This document shows, in pieces, positions 1 to 8,829 of a DNA stretch of 64,000 nt (the stretch's first letter is position 1; each line of letters begins with the position of its first letter). The notes below the pieces were generated by a model, which did no database searches, had not been told where the DNA came from, and saw only the letters and a program-made list of their open reading frames with translations. Both the position numbers and the translations under genes were made by a program. The stretch is from Microbacterium sp. ACRRU. GTDB taxonomy: Bacteria > Actinomycetota > Actinomycetes > Actinomycetales > Microbacteriaceae. Location: assembly GCF_022346945.1 (NCBI RefSeq), contig NZ_JAKRNI010000008.1:1-64000 (forward strand). Reading direction: 5' to 3'.

Positions 1-115
1 GGGCGGGGGCGTCGCGGGCGCAGGCCGGCGGAGGAGCAGGCGCGGATGCCGAATCGACGCCGCTCGTTCACCCGGTCGTCGTCGGCGGGGGCTATCGTCA
101 CGCGGGCGCGCGCTG

Positions 116-133
116 CCCGGGCGGGCGCCCGGG
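116..133. repeat. GC-rich hairpin ahead of the first gene
   Basis: CCCGGGCG and CGCCCGGG are perfect 8-base arms around a GG loop. The hairpin ends one base before the AAGGG ribosome-binding site of the transglycosylase that starts at 144. It may end an upstream transcript or partly hide that ribosome-binding site; the sequence does not decide. Confidence 0.4.
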
Positions 134-143
134 AAGGGTCCGC

Positions 144-935
144 GTGCCTCTCGACGCCGACCGCGCTCGCTCGTGGTCCTCGATACTCGCCGCCGTCGCG
201 GCCGTGCTGTTCGTCGGCATCGCCGTGGTTCTCGTCGTGTCGTCGCAGGCCGTCGGGCGTGAACGCTCGCTCGAGAGCAGGGCGGCCGCGCAAGCGCCGG
301 CGGTCGAGTCGAATGTCCCCGCACTCGACCCCATGCCCACGCCCACAGCCGCTCCCGCGCCTCGCGTCACGGTCGTTGCCGCGGATCCGGCGTGGACCAC
401 CCGCACGGCGGCCGCGACCGGCATCCGGGAGCGGGCTCTCCGCGCTTACGCCGCGGCGGCTCTCACGCTGCGGGTCGAGCAGCCGGGTTGCGGCCTCGGA
501 TGGAACACCCTCGCCGGGATCGGCGCAATCGAATCCGCGCACGGCACGCACTCCGGCGGGCATCTGGACGACGCCGGGTATCCGCAGCCCGCGATCCGTG
601 GCATCCCCCTCGACGGCAGTGCGAGCGCCGCGATCGCCGACACGGACGGAGGCGAATGGGACGGGGATGCCATCTGGGATCGCGCCGTGGGGCCCTTGCA
701 GTTCATTCCCGCGACGTGGCAGCGGTGGGGTGCCGACGGAAACGGTGACGGCACGAACGACCCGAACCAGATCGATGACGCGGCCCTCGCCGCCGCACGT
801 TACCTCTGCGCTTCCGGCGAGATGTCGAGCGCGACCGGGTGGCGACGGGCGGTGTTCTCCTACAACCACCTCGACAGCTACGTCGACGACGTCGCGGCGG
901 CGGCGAACGCGTACGCGGCTCGCGCCGCGGGGTGA
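144..935 (+). CDS. Lytic murein transglycosylase, membrane-anchored
   Basis: This 263-residue protein probably cleaves the glycan strands of peptidoglycan outside the membrane. A hydrophobic segment at residues 11-34 anchors it, followed by an Ala/Pro/Thr-rich linker to about residue 85. The catalytic region has GIGAIESAHG, with Glu130 as the likely acid, and GPLQFIPATW at 183-192, both typical of actinobacterial SLT/MltB-like enzymes. The start is GTG, chosen because AAGGG lies 5 bases upstream and the anchor follows at once; the frame stays open to the window edge, so an earlier start cannot be excluded. It converges on the next gene with a 4-base gap. Confidence 0.8.
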   Translation: MPLDADRARSWSSILAAVAAVLFVGIAVVLVVSSQAVGRERSLESRAAAQAPAVESNVPALDPMPTPTAAPAPRVTVVAADPAWTTRTAAATGIRERALRAYAAAALTLRVEQPGCGLGWNTLAGIGAIESAHGTHSGGHLDDAGYPQPAIRGIPLDGSASAAIADTDGGEWDGDAIWDRAVGPLQFIPATWQRWGADGNGDGTNDPNQIDDAALAAARYLCASGEMSSATGWRRAVFSYNHLDSYVDDVAAAANAYAARAAG

Positions 936-939
936 GGCC

Positions 940-1863
940 TCAGCCGCCGAGCACGACGTTCTCGGGGTCTTCCCCCGCGCGCAGGTGATCGATTTGGCGG
1001 CGGACCAGACGTGCGATGCGGGGCCGCATGGCGTCGGTCGCACCGCCCACGTGGGGTGCGATCAGCACGCCCTCGAGCCTCCAGAGCGGGTGGTCGGCGG
1101 GGAGCGGTTCGGGATCGGTCACATCCAGCGCGGCGCGCAGCCGCCCGCGCTGCACGTGATCGACGAGTGCGTCCGTGTCGACGACGGGGCCGCGGCCGAC
1201 GTTCACGACCAGGGCGCCGTCGGGCAGCGCGGAGAGCGCGTCGTCGTCGACGAGGCCCTGGGTGCTGTCGCCGCCGGGCAGCGACACGATGAGAACATCG
1301 GTCTCGGCCAGCACCTCCCGCAGCTTCCCGAGCGGGAAGACCTCGACGTCGTCCTGGAGGCGGCCGTGCGAGGCGACCGCGCGGATGTCGACCTCGAACG
1401 GCTTCAGGCGGGCCGCGATCGCCCGGCCGACGCCCCCGAAGCCGAGCAGCGCGACGCGCGCATCGGCGAGCCCGGGCGTGCCGTGACCCTTCCACTCGGC
1501 GCGGTCCTGCGCGCGCACGAAATCGGGCAGCGAGCGCTGCGCGGCCAGGGTGAGAGCGACGGCGAGTTCGGCGGTGGCGGTCTCGTGGACGCTCGCGGCA
1601 TTGGCGAAGACGATGCCCTCCGGGAGGCGCCCTTCGACGTCGTCGTAGCCGATCGACTGTCCCTGCACGAGTCGGGTGGAGACCTCGGAAAGTCGAGCGA
1701 CGACCCCGTTCATCGACATGTACGGTGGCACCACGATGTCGATGTGCGGGCGCGGTGCCGCGTCGGTCATGTCCCACACCAGCACCTCCACCCCCTCGGG
1801 CAGGGGCAGCAGGTCATCGCGCAGCTGCGCGGTCGGGACGGACACGACGAGGGAGGCAGTCAC
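940..1863 (-). CDS. D-isomer-specific 2-hydroxyacid dehydrogenase
   Basis: This 307-residue NAD(P)-dependent oxidoreductase reduces or oxidises a 2-hydroxy/2-keto acid. The Rossmann motif GFGGVG is at residues 141-146. The family's catalytic triad is visible as the Arg of NVGRGPVVD, the Glu of DPEPLP and the His of APHVGG. Substrate cannot be told from sequence. The GTG start is chosen because the frame upstream is Arg/Ser-rich antisense of the neighbouring intergenic DNA. It stands alone on the minus strand, about 85 bases from the FAD oxidoreductase. Confidence 0.85.
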   Translation of the reverse strand: MTASLVVSVPTAQLRDDLLPLPEGVEVLVWDMTDAAPRPHIDIVVPPYMSMNGVVARLSEVSTRLVQGQSIGYDDVEGRLPEGIVFANAASVHETATAELAVALTLAAQRSLPDFVRAQDRAEWKGHGTPGLADARVALLGFGGVGRAIAARLKPFEVDIRAVASHGRLQDDVEVFPLGKLREVLAETDVLIVSLPGGDSTQGLVDDDALSALPDGALVVNVGRGPVVDTDALVDHVQRGRLRAALDVTDPEPLPADHPLWRLEGVLIAPHVGGATDAMRPRIARLVRRQIDHLRAGEDPENVVLGG

Positions 1864-1948
1864 CCGGTCAACGCTAGTCGCGCGGTCGCGGTGCGGGGCC
1901 GCCGGGCGCGATGCGGACCCGCAGCGGTGATCGGGCGGTCCTGCGCCC

Positions 1949-3397
1949 CTATCCGGCGACGACCGCGGATTCCGGGCGGCGGCCGATGTGCACCCCGACG
2001 GGGATGTCGTAGGCGAGGTACTCCGCCAGCAGGTCCTCCGCGTCGCGGGCGAACAGCCGACGTGACAGCGCCGCCGCAAGCTTGGTCGCACCCCCGACGA
2101 GCCCGGGGATCTGGTGGCTCAGCATCCCCTGACTGATCCGGGCGCCGTGGTTGAAAAGGTGGATGCGCGACAACGCCGACCCGCCGGATCCGCCTCGGCT
2201 GACGAGGCCGAAGTCGTCGTCGAGGTAGGGGAACCGCGCGAGACCGGGGTTCTCTGACACTTGCGCGGGGGTGAGCACGTCTCTCCACACCATGGCATCC
2301 GGGGCCACCGTCGCCAGCTCCGGGCGCCGCGAGAGGTCCGCGACGATCCCCGTCGCGGCGATCACGACGTCGTACCGATGGATGCCATGCGGCGTCGTCA
2401 CGACGATCTCGCGCTCGTCCCATTCGGCGCGGTGCCAGGGCGACGACGTCAGGAACCGGAAGCCGTCGAAGGCGTGCGCGCGCCAGATCGCGTTCTGCGT
2501 CGCGGGCTGGTCCACCGCCGAGAGATGGACGTTGAAGGCCCACTTCTGCGCGTCCGTGAACGACCCGTAGTTCTCGATGAGCCCCGCGAACTCCATCCAC
2601 CGGTAGGGGCTCACCTGCGGCATGGCGGGACGCCGCATGTGCACGTCGACCGACAGAGCGCCGTTCTCGAGTGCCGTCGCGGCATTGTCGAACGCTCCGG
2701 TTCCCGCCCCGAGGACGCCGATCCGTTTCCCGGCGAGCGCGGCGAAGTCGATCGCGTCGTGGGTGTGGTGCACCCGGTCCCGCGGCAGCTCGGACAACAG
2801 GGCGGGGACGTGGCGACCACCGGCACCCTCGATGCCCGTGGCGAGCACGACGTGCCGAGCCAGCAGCGTCCACGAGCCGTCGGGGCCGTCCAGGTCGACC
2901 CGCAGGGGGCCCTCGGCATCCGTCGGGGTGATCGCCGTGACCGCCGTCGACCCGATGACCTCGATACCGCACACCGCGCGGTACCACTGCAGGAAACCCT
3001 GCCATGCGACGGTCGGGAAGAAGGCGATCTCCTCCCACGCGGTCTCGCCGTACACGGCCTCGAACCACGCGCGCGGGCTGACCGCGGGCACGCCCCACGT
3101 GGGCCAGGCGATGTCCTTCGGGGTGCGGAGCGTGTGCATGCGCGCGTACGTCGACCATGGCCCGGTAGCGTCGGCCGGGGCGGTGTCGAGCACGACGAGG
3201 TCGTCGATCCCGCGGCGCCGCAGTCCGCGCGCGAGGACGAGGCCCGCTTGACCGGCCCCCACGATGACGACCGGGTGCTCACCGTCGCGTTCGCCGACCC
3301 ACGCGCGGCCGTCGCCGGCGCTGAGTGCCTCCTGACGCGCGGCGTCGCGTTCGAGGACGGCCAGGCGCGCGGCCGCGTCGGGGAGCGGTTCCCGCAT
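1949..3397 (-). CDS. FAD/NAD(P)-dependent oxidoreductase (flavin monooxygenase-like)
   Basis: The 482-residue protein has two dinucleotide-binding sites, GAGQAG at 47-52 for FAD and a second GAGTGAF near 230-236, with an ATG motif at 187-189. This is the layout of flavin monooxygenases and related FAD hydroxylases. It starts 2 bases after the stop of the ureidoglycolate lyase gene, so the two are almost certainly one operon. That pairing suggests a role in degrading a purine- or ureide-like nitrogen compound, but the substrate is inference. The ATG start follows the partner's stop directly. Confidence 0.7.
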   Translation of the reverse strand: MREPLPDAAARLAVLERDAARQEALSAGDGRAWVGERDGEHPVVIVGAGQAGLVLARGLRRRGIDDLVVLDTAPADATGPWSTYARMHTLRTPKDIAWPTWGVPAVSPRAWFEAVYGETAWEEIAFFPTVAWQGFLQWYRAVCGIEVIGSTAVTAITPTDAEGPLRVDLDGPDGSWTLLARHVVLATGIEGAGGRHVPALLSELPRDRVHHTHDAIDFAALAGKRIGVLGAGTGAFDNAATALENGALSVDVHMRRPAMPQVSPYRWMEFAGLIENYGSFTDAQKWAFNVHLSAVDQPATQNAIWRAHAFDGFRFLTSSPWHRAEWDEREIVVTTPHGIHRYDVVIAATGIVADLSRRPELATVAPDAMVWRDVLTPAQVSENPGLARFPYLDDDFGLVSRGGSGGSALSRIHLFNHGARISQGMLSHQIPGLVGGATKLAAALSRRLFARDAEDLLAEYLAYDIPVGVHIGRRPESAVVAG

Positions 3398-3399
3398 GA

Positions 3400-3888
3400 T
3401 CAGGCGACGACGACGCGCACGCCGTAGGCGTCGTCGAGGCGGAAGTTGTGGTGGTCCGACACGTTCGTGTCGTCGAGTTCGAGGTTGACGAAGTCCATGC
3501 TCGGCTCGGCGAAGAACGGTCCCGCGTGCCACGTGCCCTTTCGCATCGTGATGGCAGTGCGGGGCGGGATGCGGAACGCGCGCAGGTCGTCGAGACGGGG
3601 TTCGTCGATGCCCGGCGGGGCGACGGCGATGGTCCACTCGACATCGCCCACGGCCATGAGGGTCTGTGTCGTTTCGAGGTGTCTCGTGACGCGGGTGAAC
3701 TCGGGCGCCTTGTCGTCGAGAGACATCAAGTAGAACCGGGGGATGCCGCCGGACACGTCGAGCACGGCCTCCTCGGCGGTGAAGGGGGTGCCGTCGGCCA
3801 TGGGCCGGAGGATCACGCCGAACGGGGCGAACGTCTCGGCCGTGACGGTCTCGACGGGCAGGGAATGCGTGGCGAGTGGCTCGGTCAT
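3400..3888 (-). CDS. allA: Ureidoglycolate lyase family protein
   Basis: This 162-residue protein matches the AllA cupin-like family, which splits ureidoglycolate into glyoxylate and urea in allantoin breakdown. Family-like stretches are FAPFGVILRP near the N-terminus, RKGTWHAGPFF in the middle and FVNLELDDTN near the C-terminus; the length is normal (about 160-170). No other allantoin gene lies in the window, so this may be a paralogue acting on a related ureide. It is the first gene of a two-gene operon with the FAD oxidoreductase and sits just downstream of a candidate GntR operator. Confidence 0.75.
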   Translation of the reverse strand: MTEPLATHSLPVETVTAETFAPFGVILRPMADGTPFTAEEAVLDVSGGIPRFYLMSLDDKAPEFTRVTRHLETTQTLMAVGDVEWTIAVAPPGIDEPRLDDLRAFRIPPRTAITMRKGTWHAGPFFAEPSMDFVNLELDDTNVSDHHNFRLDDAYGVRVVVA

Positions 3889-3925
3889 GCCCCGACGATA
3901 TGCCCGCAGGGCGGGCGTTCGCGCA

Positions 3926-3940
3926 ACTTGTCTGACATGT
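3926..3940. promoter_or_regulatory. Candidate GntR operator before allA
   Basis: ACTTGTC-T-GACATGT is a dyad with 6 of 7 matching arm positions and an odd centre. It lies between the GntR gene (ends at 3952) and the allA start (3888), on the upstream side of allA. Its form resembles HutC-type GntR sites; that the adjacent GntR binds it is inference. Confidence 0.45.
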
Positions 3941-3951
3941 TCACGGTCCTG

Positions 3952-4680
3952 TTACGCCTCGGAAACGCCCCGATCGTGCCGCACCCTGCGGATGAGCGCG
4001 TTCCGCAGACCCGGGGGAGCCGACACCTGCACTTCGCGTGACCAATACCCGACGCCGTCGCCCGTGCCGTACCCGCAGTAGGTCATCTCGACCACCGGCG
4101 CGCCCGGGGCGGCTGCCAGCAGCGCCGCTCGCTCGGCATCCAGAGCCACCGCATCCACCCACATCGTCTCCCACGCCACCCGGATGCCGTTGGCTTCCTC
4201 GGCCAGCTCGAACACCGGCCGCTGCGGGTCGAGCTCGACGTCGCGGTCGAGGGGGATGAGGTCCTCGGCCAGCGCATAGGGCGCCCCGTCGACACTCCAC
4301 ACCTTGACCGTGCGGAACACCCGCGTCCCGTCCGGGAGATCGTCGAACCGGCTCGGGTTACCCGCCTCCAGGACACGGACACCGGATGCCGCGAGCTCGA
4401 GGCGTGGTTCGTACCCGGCCGAGCGGATGGACAGGGAGTGGTCGAATTGTTCGTCGATGCGGCGTCCGGCTTGGGGGAGGCGCCGGTTCGGGGACGTGCG
4501 CGTGCCCTGCGTGCGGTGCACATACCCGCGTTCCTCGAGCCGGACCAGTGCCTCGCGTACCGACGCGCGGCTGGCTCCGGTCAGCTCCGCGAGCCGAGGC
4601 TCGGAGGGCAACGTCTGGCCGGCATCGCTCCACAGGGCGAGGATCCGATCGATGACGCCATCCTGGTCTGTCTTGCGCAT
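3952..4680 (-). CDS. GntR-family (HutC type) transcriptional regulator
   Basis: The 242-residue protein has an N-terminal winged helix (residues 5-70; LPSEPRLAELTGASRASVREALVRL is the recognisable core, given here in two parts: LPSEPRLAEL and TGASRASVREALVRL). A UTRA-like effector domain (about 80-235) follows. HutC-type proteins usually sense a small metabolite of the pathway they control. It lies 25 bases downstream of the LuxR gene and 63 bases upstream of allA, which is preceded by a dyad, so control of the allA-FAD pair is likely. The ATG start is supported by the HTH beginning within a few residues. Confidence 0.8.
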   Translation of the reverse strand: MRKTDQDGVIDRILALWSDAGQTLPSEPRLAELTGASRASVREALVRLEERGYVHRTQGTRTSPNRRLPQAGRRIDEQFDHSLSIRSAGYEPRLELAASGVRVLEAGNPSRFDDLPDGTRVFRTVKVWSVDGAPYALAEDLIPLDRDVELDPQRPVFELAEEANGIRVAWETMWVDAVALDAERAALLAAAPGAPVVEMTYCGYGTGDGVGYWSREVQVSAPPGLRNALIRRVRHDRGVSEA

Positions 4681-4705
4681 GGCCCCTCGCTCGCGTCGGC
4701 TCGAC

Positions 4706-6148
4706 TCACTCGTGCGACCGCCGCAGTATCTCGACGGCGTGCTCCCGGCTCGACACCCCCAGCTTGCCGTAGATCGAGCGGACCTGCGTCTTGACCGTGT
4801 TGAGCGAGACGTTGCGGGCACGCGCGATCTCCGGCAGACCCAGGGTCGAGGTGAGCAGGTGGGCGAGTTCACGTTCCGTCGAGGTGAGGGCAGCGAGGTG
4901 CCCGGTGGCTGTCGAGCGGGCCGCGAGGTCCGGCAGTGCTTGACGGATCAGCGCGATGGCCGGTGCAAGATCGGCGTTGCGGGCCGAAACGAGGTCGAAG
5001 AGCCGTTCGGTGTCGCCGAACGGGATCATGAGGAACGGGGTCACCGAACGACCTGTGCGCTGAATCAGAAGGACTGCTGCCTCCATGCTCTGGACCGCGC
5101 GTTTCTCGCTTCCGAGCCGGAGGAAGGCGACGGCGCGCCGCGTCAGCAGCGGCGTGAGCGTGCGCAGGCAATGCTCATCGTGCAGAGCGACGCAGGCGTT
5201 CGTGGACTCGACGACCTCGCGTTCCCGACCCATCTGCAGGAGGGTTCCCGCGCGCTGCATGGGGAAACAGACGACATGCCCCGGGTGGGTGACCGCGTGG
5301 GAGAGGACGGCCAGCGCCTCCTCGAACTCGCCGAACGTGGTCAACATGTCGGCGTGCAGCCCCAGGGCCAGATCCCGTGCGATGCGGAAGCTGCGGCTGC
5401 GCATCGATCCGTGCAGCATCTCCCGTGTCTCGGCCAGCCCTGCAGCGATATCGCGCTCCAGGAACGATGCCCCCACCCGGAGCATTCGGGCGCTGTACAG
5501 CCAGTACGGGTCGAGGGGCTGCGCGTGCTCGAGCTCGTCGGCGATGATTCGCAGCTGCACGGAATCCGCACGGCTTACCGCGAACATCCCGTCACCGAGC
5601 AACAGGCAGTGCGACGTGTCTTCCCGCCCCCACCTCTGCGTCCGAAAGAGCTGCCGCCCTTCGTCGATCGCGCGCGACGCTGCGGGGTACTCGGCGTTGA
5701 GGCCCAGACTGAGCGCCTGAACGCTGAGCGCGCGGTACCTCTGCCCGGGCGTCTCCGCGAACAGCAGTGCCTCCGCGGCGTAATGTCCGCCGACCTGCGG
5801 CCAGCCGACCGCTGCACAGTACTCGGCGGCGGCGGCGAAGAGTCCCGACCGTGCGGCTCCCGAGAGCGCCGCGGGCCGGATGAGACGTCCCGAGTCGAAG
5901 TACCGCGAGACCAGCTCCACCCCGTCGCCGAGGGCGTCGTGGCGGGCGCGCGCGACGAGCATGGCGGACAGAAGCATCGCGCGCGCGTCCGTCCACAGCG
6001 CGGGGGCGGGTCCGGGCTCGGCCTCCGCCAGCAGAGACAGGTGTCGCCCGAGCGGTTGACCGCGCCCCGGCTCGAGCCGCGCCCACGTGTGCGCGGCGGC
6101 AGCGCGCAGCGCTGCGCTGGGCTCGATGGAACCATCGGAATCGCTCAT
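4706..6148 (-). CDS. LuxR-family regulator with helical sensor region
   Basis: The 480-residue protein ends in a LuxR-type helix-turn-helix (about residues 415-475, with LTSTERELAHLL and NVSLNTVKTQVRSIYGKLGV). The first 400 residues look like Ala/Leu-rich helical, TPR-like repeats and lack a Walker ATPase motif, so it resembles the C-terminal half of MalT-type regulators. No partner kinase is nearby. The leader of this gene can form two competing hairpins, one covering the ribosome-binding site. The GntR gene follows after 25 bases and may be cotranscribed. The ligand is unknown. Confidence 0.75.
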   Translation of the reverse strand: MSDSDGSIEPSAALRAAAAHTWARLEPGRGQPLGRHLSLLAEAEPGPAPALWTDARAMLLSAMLVARARHDALGDGVELVSRYFDSGRLIRPAALSGAARSGLFAAAAEYCAAVGWPQVGGHYAAEALLFAETPGQRYRALSVQALSLGLNAEYPAASRAIDEGRQLFRTQRWGREDTSHCLLLGDGMFAVSRADSVQLRIIADELEHAQPLDPYWLYSARMLRVGASFLERDIAAGLAETREMLHGSMRSRSFRIARDLALGLHADMLTTFGEFEEALAVLSHAVTHPGHVVCFPMQRAGTLLQMGREREVVESTNACVALHDEHCLRTLTPLLTRRAVAFLRLGSEKRAVQSMEAAVLLIQRTGRSVTPFLMIPFGDTERLFDLVSARNADLAPAIALIRQALPDLAARSTATGHLAALTSTERELAHLLTSTLGLPEIARARNVSLNTVKTQVRSIYGKLGVSSREHAVEILRRSHE

Positions 6149-6206
6149 GTGACCTCCGCGGCACGACCCCGACCTCCTGGTTCGGGCGCCAGGAGGTCAC
6201 GTCGTG
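6149..6206 (-). promoter_or_regulatory. Leader with alternative hairpins hiding the luxR ribosome-binding site
   Basis: Reading the minus strand, segment A (GTGACCTCCTGG, 6200-6189) can pair with segment B (CCAGGAGGTC, 6180-6171), strengthened by CACGAC/GTCGTG outside. The first nine bases of A are also the exact complement of segment C (GGAGGTCAC, 6157-6149), which is the ribosome-binding site next to the ATG. A:B leaves translation free; A:C would block it. The pairings are seen directly; switching is inference. Confidence 0.5.
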
Positions 6207-6386
6207 GAATGACAAGCACCCCGGACGGGCGGTCAGACGCTCATTCGGGTTCACGTCCGGCCGCGGAGGCAACGTCCCCATTGCCGAGCCCCCACAGGGA
6301 GGATAAGCCAATCGCAACCGCGGCGGTACGTTTATCTGCACCGGGATCCCCCACGCCGGGAGGCTCCTGCCGGGCTGGCGGCCGTA

Positions 6387-7094
6387 TCAGGCGGCGGCGG
6401 TGACGACGGCGGAGATCGCCGAGGTGAAGAATCCGAGCCCGTCGACGCCCGAACGCATGGCCGCGACGGTGCCGGGACCGAATCCCGGTTCTACGGCGTG
6501 CTCGGGGTGCGGCATGAGTCCGACGACGTTCCCGCGCTCGTTGGTGAGGCCGGCGATGTCGTCGAGCGAGCCGTTCGGGTTCACGCCGAGATAGCGGAAG
6601 GCCACGAGGCCTTCACCGTTGACGCGGGCCAGGGTCTCGGCATCCGCGATGTACCCGCCATCAGCGTTCTTGAGGGGGATGACGATCTCGTCGCCCTCGG
6701 CGAAGGAGGTCGTCCACGCGGTCGCGGCGTTCTCGACGCGCAAGCGCTGGTCGCGACGGATGAACTGCTGGTGGGCGTTGCGGATCAAGCCACCGGGCAG
6801 CAGGTGGGCCTCGACGAGCATCTGGAAGCCGTTGCAGATGCCGAGGATCGGCATGCCCTTGGCCGCGGCATCCTTCACCTCGGACATGATCGGCGCGAAT
6901 GCGGCGATCGCACCGGCGCGCAGGTAGTCGCCGTAGCTGAAGCCTCCGGGGAGGACCAGGGCGTCGACGCCCTGGAGGTCGTGCTCGCCGTGCCACAGCG
7001 CGACGGGCTCGCCGCCGGCGAGGCGGATGGCGCGCTGAGCGTCGCGATCGTCGAGCGATCCGGGGAAGGTGATGACCCCGATGCGAGCGGTCAC
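6387..7094 (-). CDS. purQ: Phosphoribosylformylglycinamidine synthase, glutaminase subunit PurQ
   Basis: PurQ supplies ammonia from glutamine to PurL in the fourth step of purine synthesis. The 235-residue class I amidotransferase shows the nucleophile Cys87 in GICNGFQM and the C-terminal HPEHAV with the catalytic His and Glu. Length is normal for the small-subunit form used with PurS and a separate PurL. The GTG start overlaps the purS stop by 4 bases, so translation is coupled. The purL gene is not in the window. Confidence 0.95.
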   Translation of the reverse strand: MTARIGVITFPGSLDDRDAQRAIRLAGGEPVALWHGEHDLQGVDALVLPGGFSYGDYLRAGAIAAFAPIMSEVKDAAAKGMPILGICNGFQMLVEAHLLPGGLIRNAHQQFIRRDQRLRVENAATAWTTSFAEGDEIVIPLKNADGGYIADAETLARVNGEGLVAFRYLGVNPNGSLDDIAGLTNERGNVVGLMPHPEHAVEPGFGPGTVAAMRSGVDGLGFFTSAISAVVTAAA

Positions 7095-7339
7095 TCGACG
7101 ACCTCGATGTTGACGACGTCTTCGATGACGGCATTCGACAGCATCTCGTCGGCGAGCTCGCGGGCGCGGGCGAGCGTGGCCTCATCGACCTCGCCGTCGA
7201 CGGTGAGCTCGAAGCGCTTGCCGATCCGCACATCCGAGAACCGGCTCTCGCCCAGTCGCGACAGTGCACCGGCGACGGCCTTTCCCTGCGGGTCGAGAAG
7301 CTCGGCCTTGGGCATGACGTCGACGACGATGGTGGGCAT
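7091..7339 (-). CDS. purS: Phosphoribosylformylglycinamidine synthase subunit PurS
   Basis: PurS is the 82-residue structural subunit that bridges PurQ and PurL in the complex that makes formylglycinamidine ribonucleotide. The sequence begins [11 protein letters not shown] and contains LLDPQGKAV, both hallmarks of the family, and ends in the usual VVNIEVVE strand. The ATG is chosen because homology starts there. It is the first gene of purS-purQ, and its promoter shares the 207-base region with the divergent cebE promoter. Confidence 0.95.
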   Translation of the reverse strand: MPTIVVDVMPKAELLDPQGKAVAGALSRLGESRFSDVRIGKRFELTVDGEVDEATLARARELADEMLSNAVIEDVVNIEVVE

Positions 7340-7411
7340 TCCAGCTCCAGGTGTCGGAAGGGCAGTGGATGCCATTCTACGGGGCCGGTCCGGGCTCCTT
7401 CCCACATCATG

Positions 7412-7479
7412 TGGGAGCGCTCTCTTGACACCGTGGGAGCGATCCCATACTGTCGACCCGACTGGTGAGAGCGCTCCCA
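7412..7479 (+). promoter_or_regulatory. cebE promoter with three CebR-type operators
   Basis: A -35 box TTGACA (7425-7430) and a weak -10 TACTGT (7448-7453) are 17 bases apart. Three 14-base sites surround them: TGGGAGCGCTCTCT (7412-7425), TGGGAGCGATCCCA (7434-7447, filling the spacer) and TGAGAGCGCTCCCA (7466-7479). The known CebR/CelR site of actinobacteria is TGGGAGCGCTCCCA. Repressor bound here should block RNA polymerase until cellobiose is present. Confidence 0.85.
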
Positions 7480-7545
7480 CGATTCAGAGGTCGAGGGGCG
7501 CCGCGCACAGGAGCACACCGGTCCACCACCACGAAGGAGTGTTCT

Positions 7546-8817
7546 GTGAAATCACGTGCCCTGCGCCGTGCCGCCGTCGTCGCGGCCGTCGCCTCCACCT
7601 CCGCCCTCGTGCTCGCCGGATGCTCCGGCGGCGGGGGCTCCGCCTCAGGCGACGGCGAGATCACGCTCACCATTGCCACCTTCAACGACTTCGGCTACAC
7701 CGACGCGCTCCTGCAGGAGTACATGGACGCGCACCCGAACGTGAAGATCGTCCACAACAAGGCCGCGACCAGCAACGAGGCCCGCGAGAACTACTTCCAG
7801 AAGCTCGGCAAGACCGGCCTCGCCGACATCGAGGCGATCGAGGTCGACTGGCTGCCCGAGGTCATGGAGTACGCCGATCTCCTCGCTCCCGTGCCGGAAG
7901 ACCTGAAGAGCCGTTGGCTCGACTACAAGGTCGAGGCCGCCACGAGCCCCGAGGGCAACCTCGTCGGCTACGGCACCGACATCGGACCCGAGGGTGTCTG
8001 CTACCGCTCCGACCTGTTCGCCGCGGCGGGCCTGCCCACCGACCGCGAAGAGGTCGCCCAGCTCCTGCAGGGCGACTGGTCCACCTACTTCGCGGTCGGC
8101 GACCAGTACGTCGCCGCCACCGGCAAGGCCTTCTTCGACTCCGCGGGCGGCACCTACCAGGGTGCGATTAACCAGGTCGAGGCGGCTTACGAGGACCCCG
8201 ACACGGGCGAGATCATCGCCACGAGCAACCCCGAGGTCAAGGAGATCTACGACGAGGTGCTCCAGGCCAGCGCTACGCAGTCGGCGCACCTCGGCCAGTG
8301 GTCCGACGACTGGTTCGCCGGCCTGTCGAACGGCGCTTTCGCCACGATGCTGTGCCCGGGATGGATGCTCGGCGTCATCGAGGGCAACGCCCCCGACGTC
8401 ACCGGCTGGGACATCGCCAACGTCTTCCCCGGCGGTGCCGGCAACTGGGGTGGGTCGTACCTGACCGTCCCCGCTAACGGCGCGAACGTCGAGGCCGCGC
8501 AGGAGCTCGCCGACTGGCTGACCGACCCCGAGACCCAGGTCAAGGCGTTTGAGAACGCCGGCACGTTCCCGAGCCAGACCGAGGCGCTCGAAGCCGACGC
8601 CCTGCTCAGCAGCACCAACGCGTACTTCAACGACGCACCGGTCGGCGAGATGCTCTCCGAGCGGGCGCAGGCCGTGGAGGTGTCGCCGTACAAGGGCACC
8701 TTCTACTTCCAGATCAACGACGCGATGCAGAAGGCCCTGACGCGCGTCGAAGACGGAACCCAGGATGCCGCGTCCTCGTGGCAGCAGTGGGCGACCGAGG
8801 TCGACGCCCTGTCCTGA
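7546..8817 (+). CDS. cebE: Cellobiose ABC transporter, substrate-binding lipoprotein
   Basis: This 423-residue extracellular lipoprotein captures a beta-glucoside, probably cellobiose, for the CebFG permease. A basic, hydrophobic signal ends in the lipobox LVLAGC, with lipidated Cys26; the mature part is a family 1 sugar-binding protein. The GTG start has GAAGGAG 7 bases upstream. Identification as CebE rests on the CebR-type operators upstream, the two permeases and the GH1 glucosidase behind it, and the LacI regulator at the end. No ATPase gene is present; such systems usually borrow the shared MsiK ATPase. Confidence 0.85.
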   Translation: MKSRALRRAAVVAAVASTSALVLAGCSGGGGSASGDGEITLTIATFNDFGYTDALLQEYMDAHPNVKIVHNKAATSNEARENYFQKLGKTGLADIEAIEVDWLPEVMEYADLLAPVPEDLKSRWLDYKVEAATSPEGNLVGYGTDIGPEGVCYRSDLFAAAGLPTDREEVAQLLQGDWSTYFAVGDQYVAATGKAFFDSAGGTYQGAINQVEAAYEDPDTGEIIATSNPEVKEIYDEVLQASATQSAHLGQWSDDWFAGLSNGAFATMLCPGWMLGVIEGNAPDVTGWDIANVFPGGAGNWGGSYLTVPANGANVEAAQELADWLTDPETQVKAFENAGTFPSQTEALEADALLSSTNAYFNDAPVGEMLSERAQAVEVSPYKGTFYFQINDAMQKALTRVEDGTQDAASSWQQWATEVDALS

Positions 8818-8829
8818 CCGATCCCTTCC

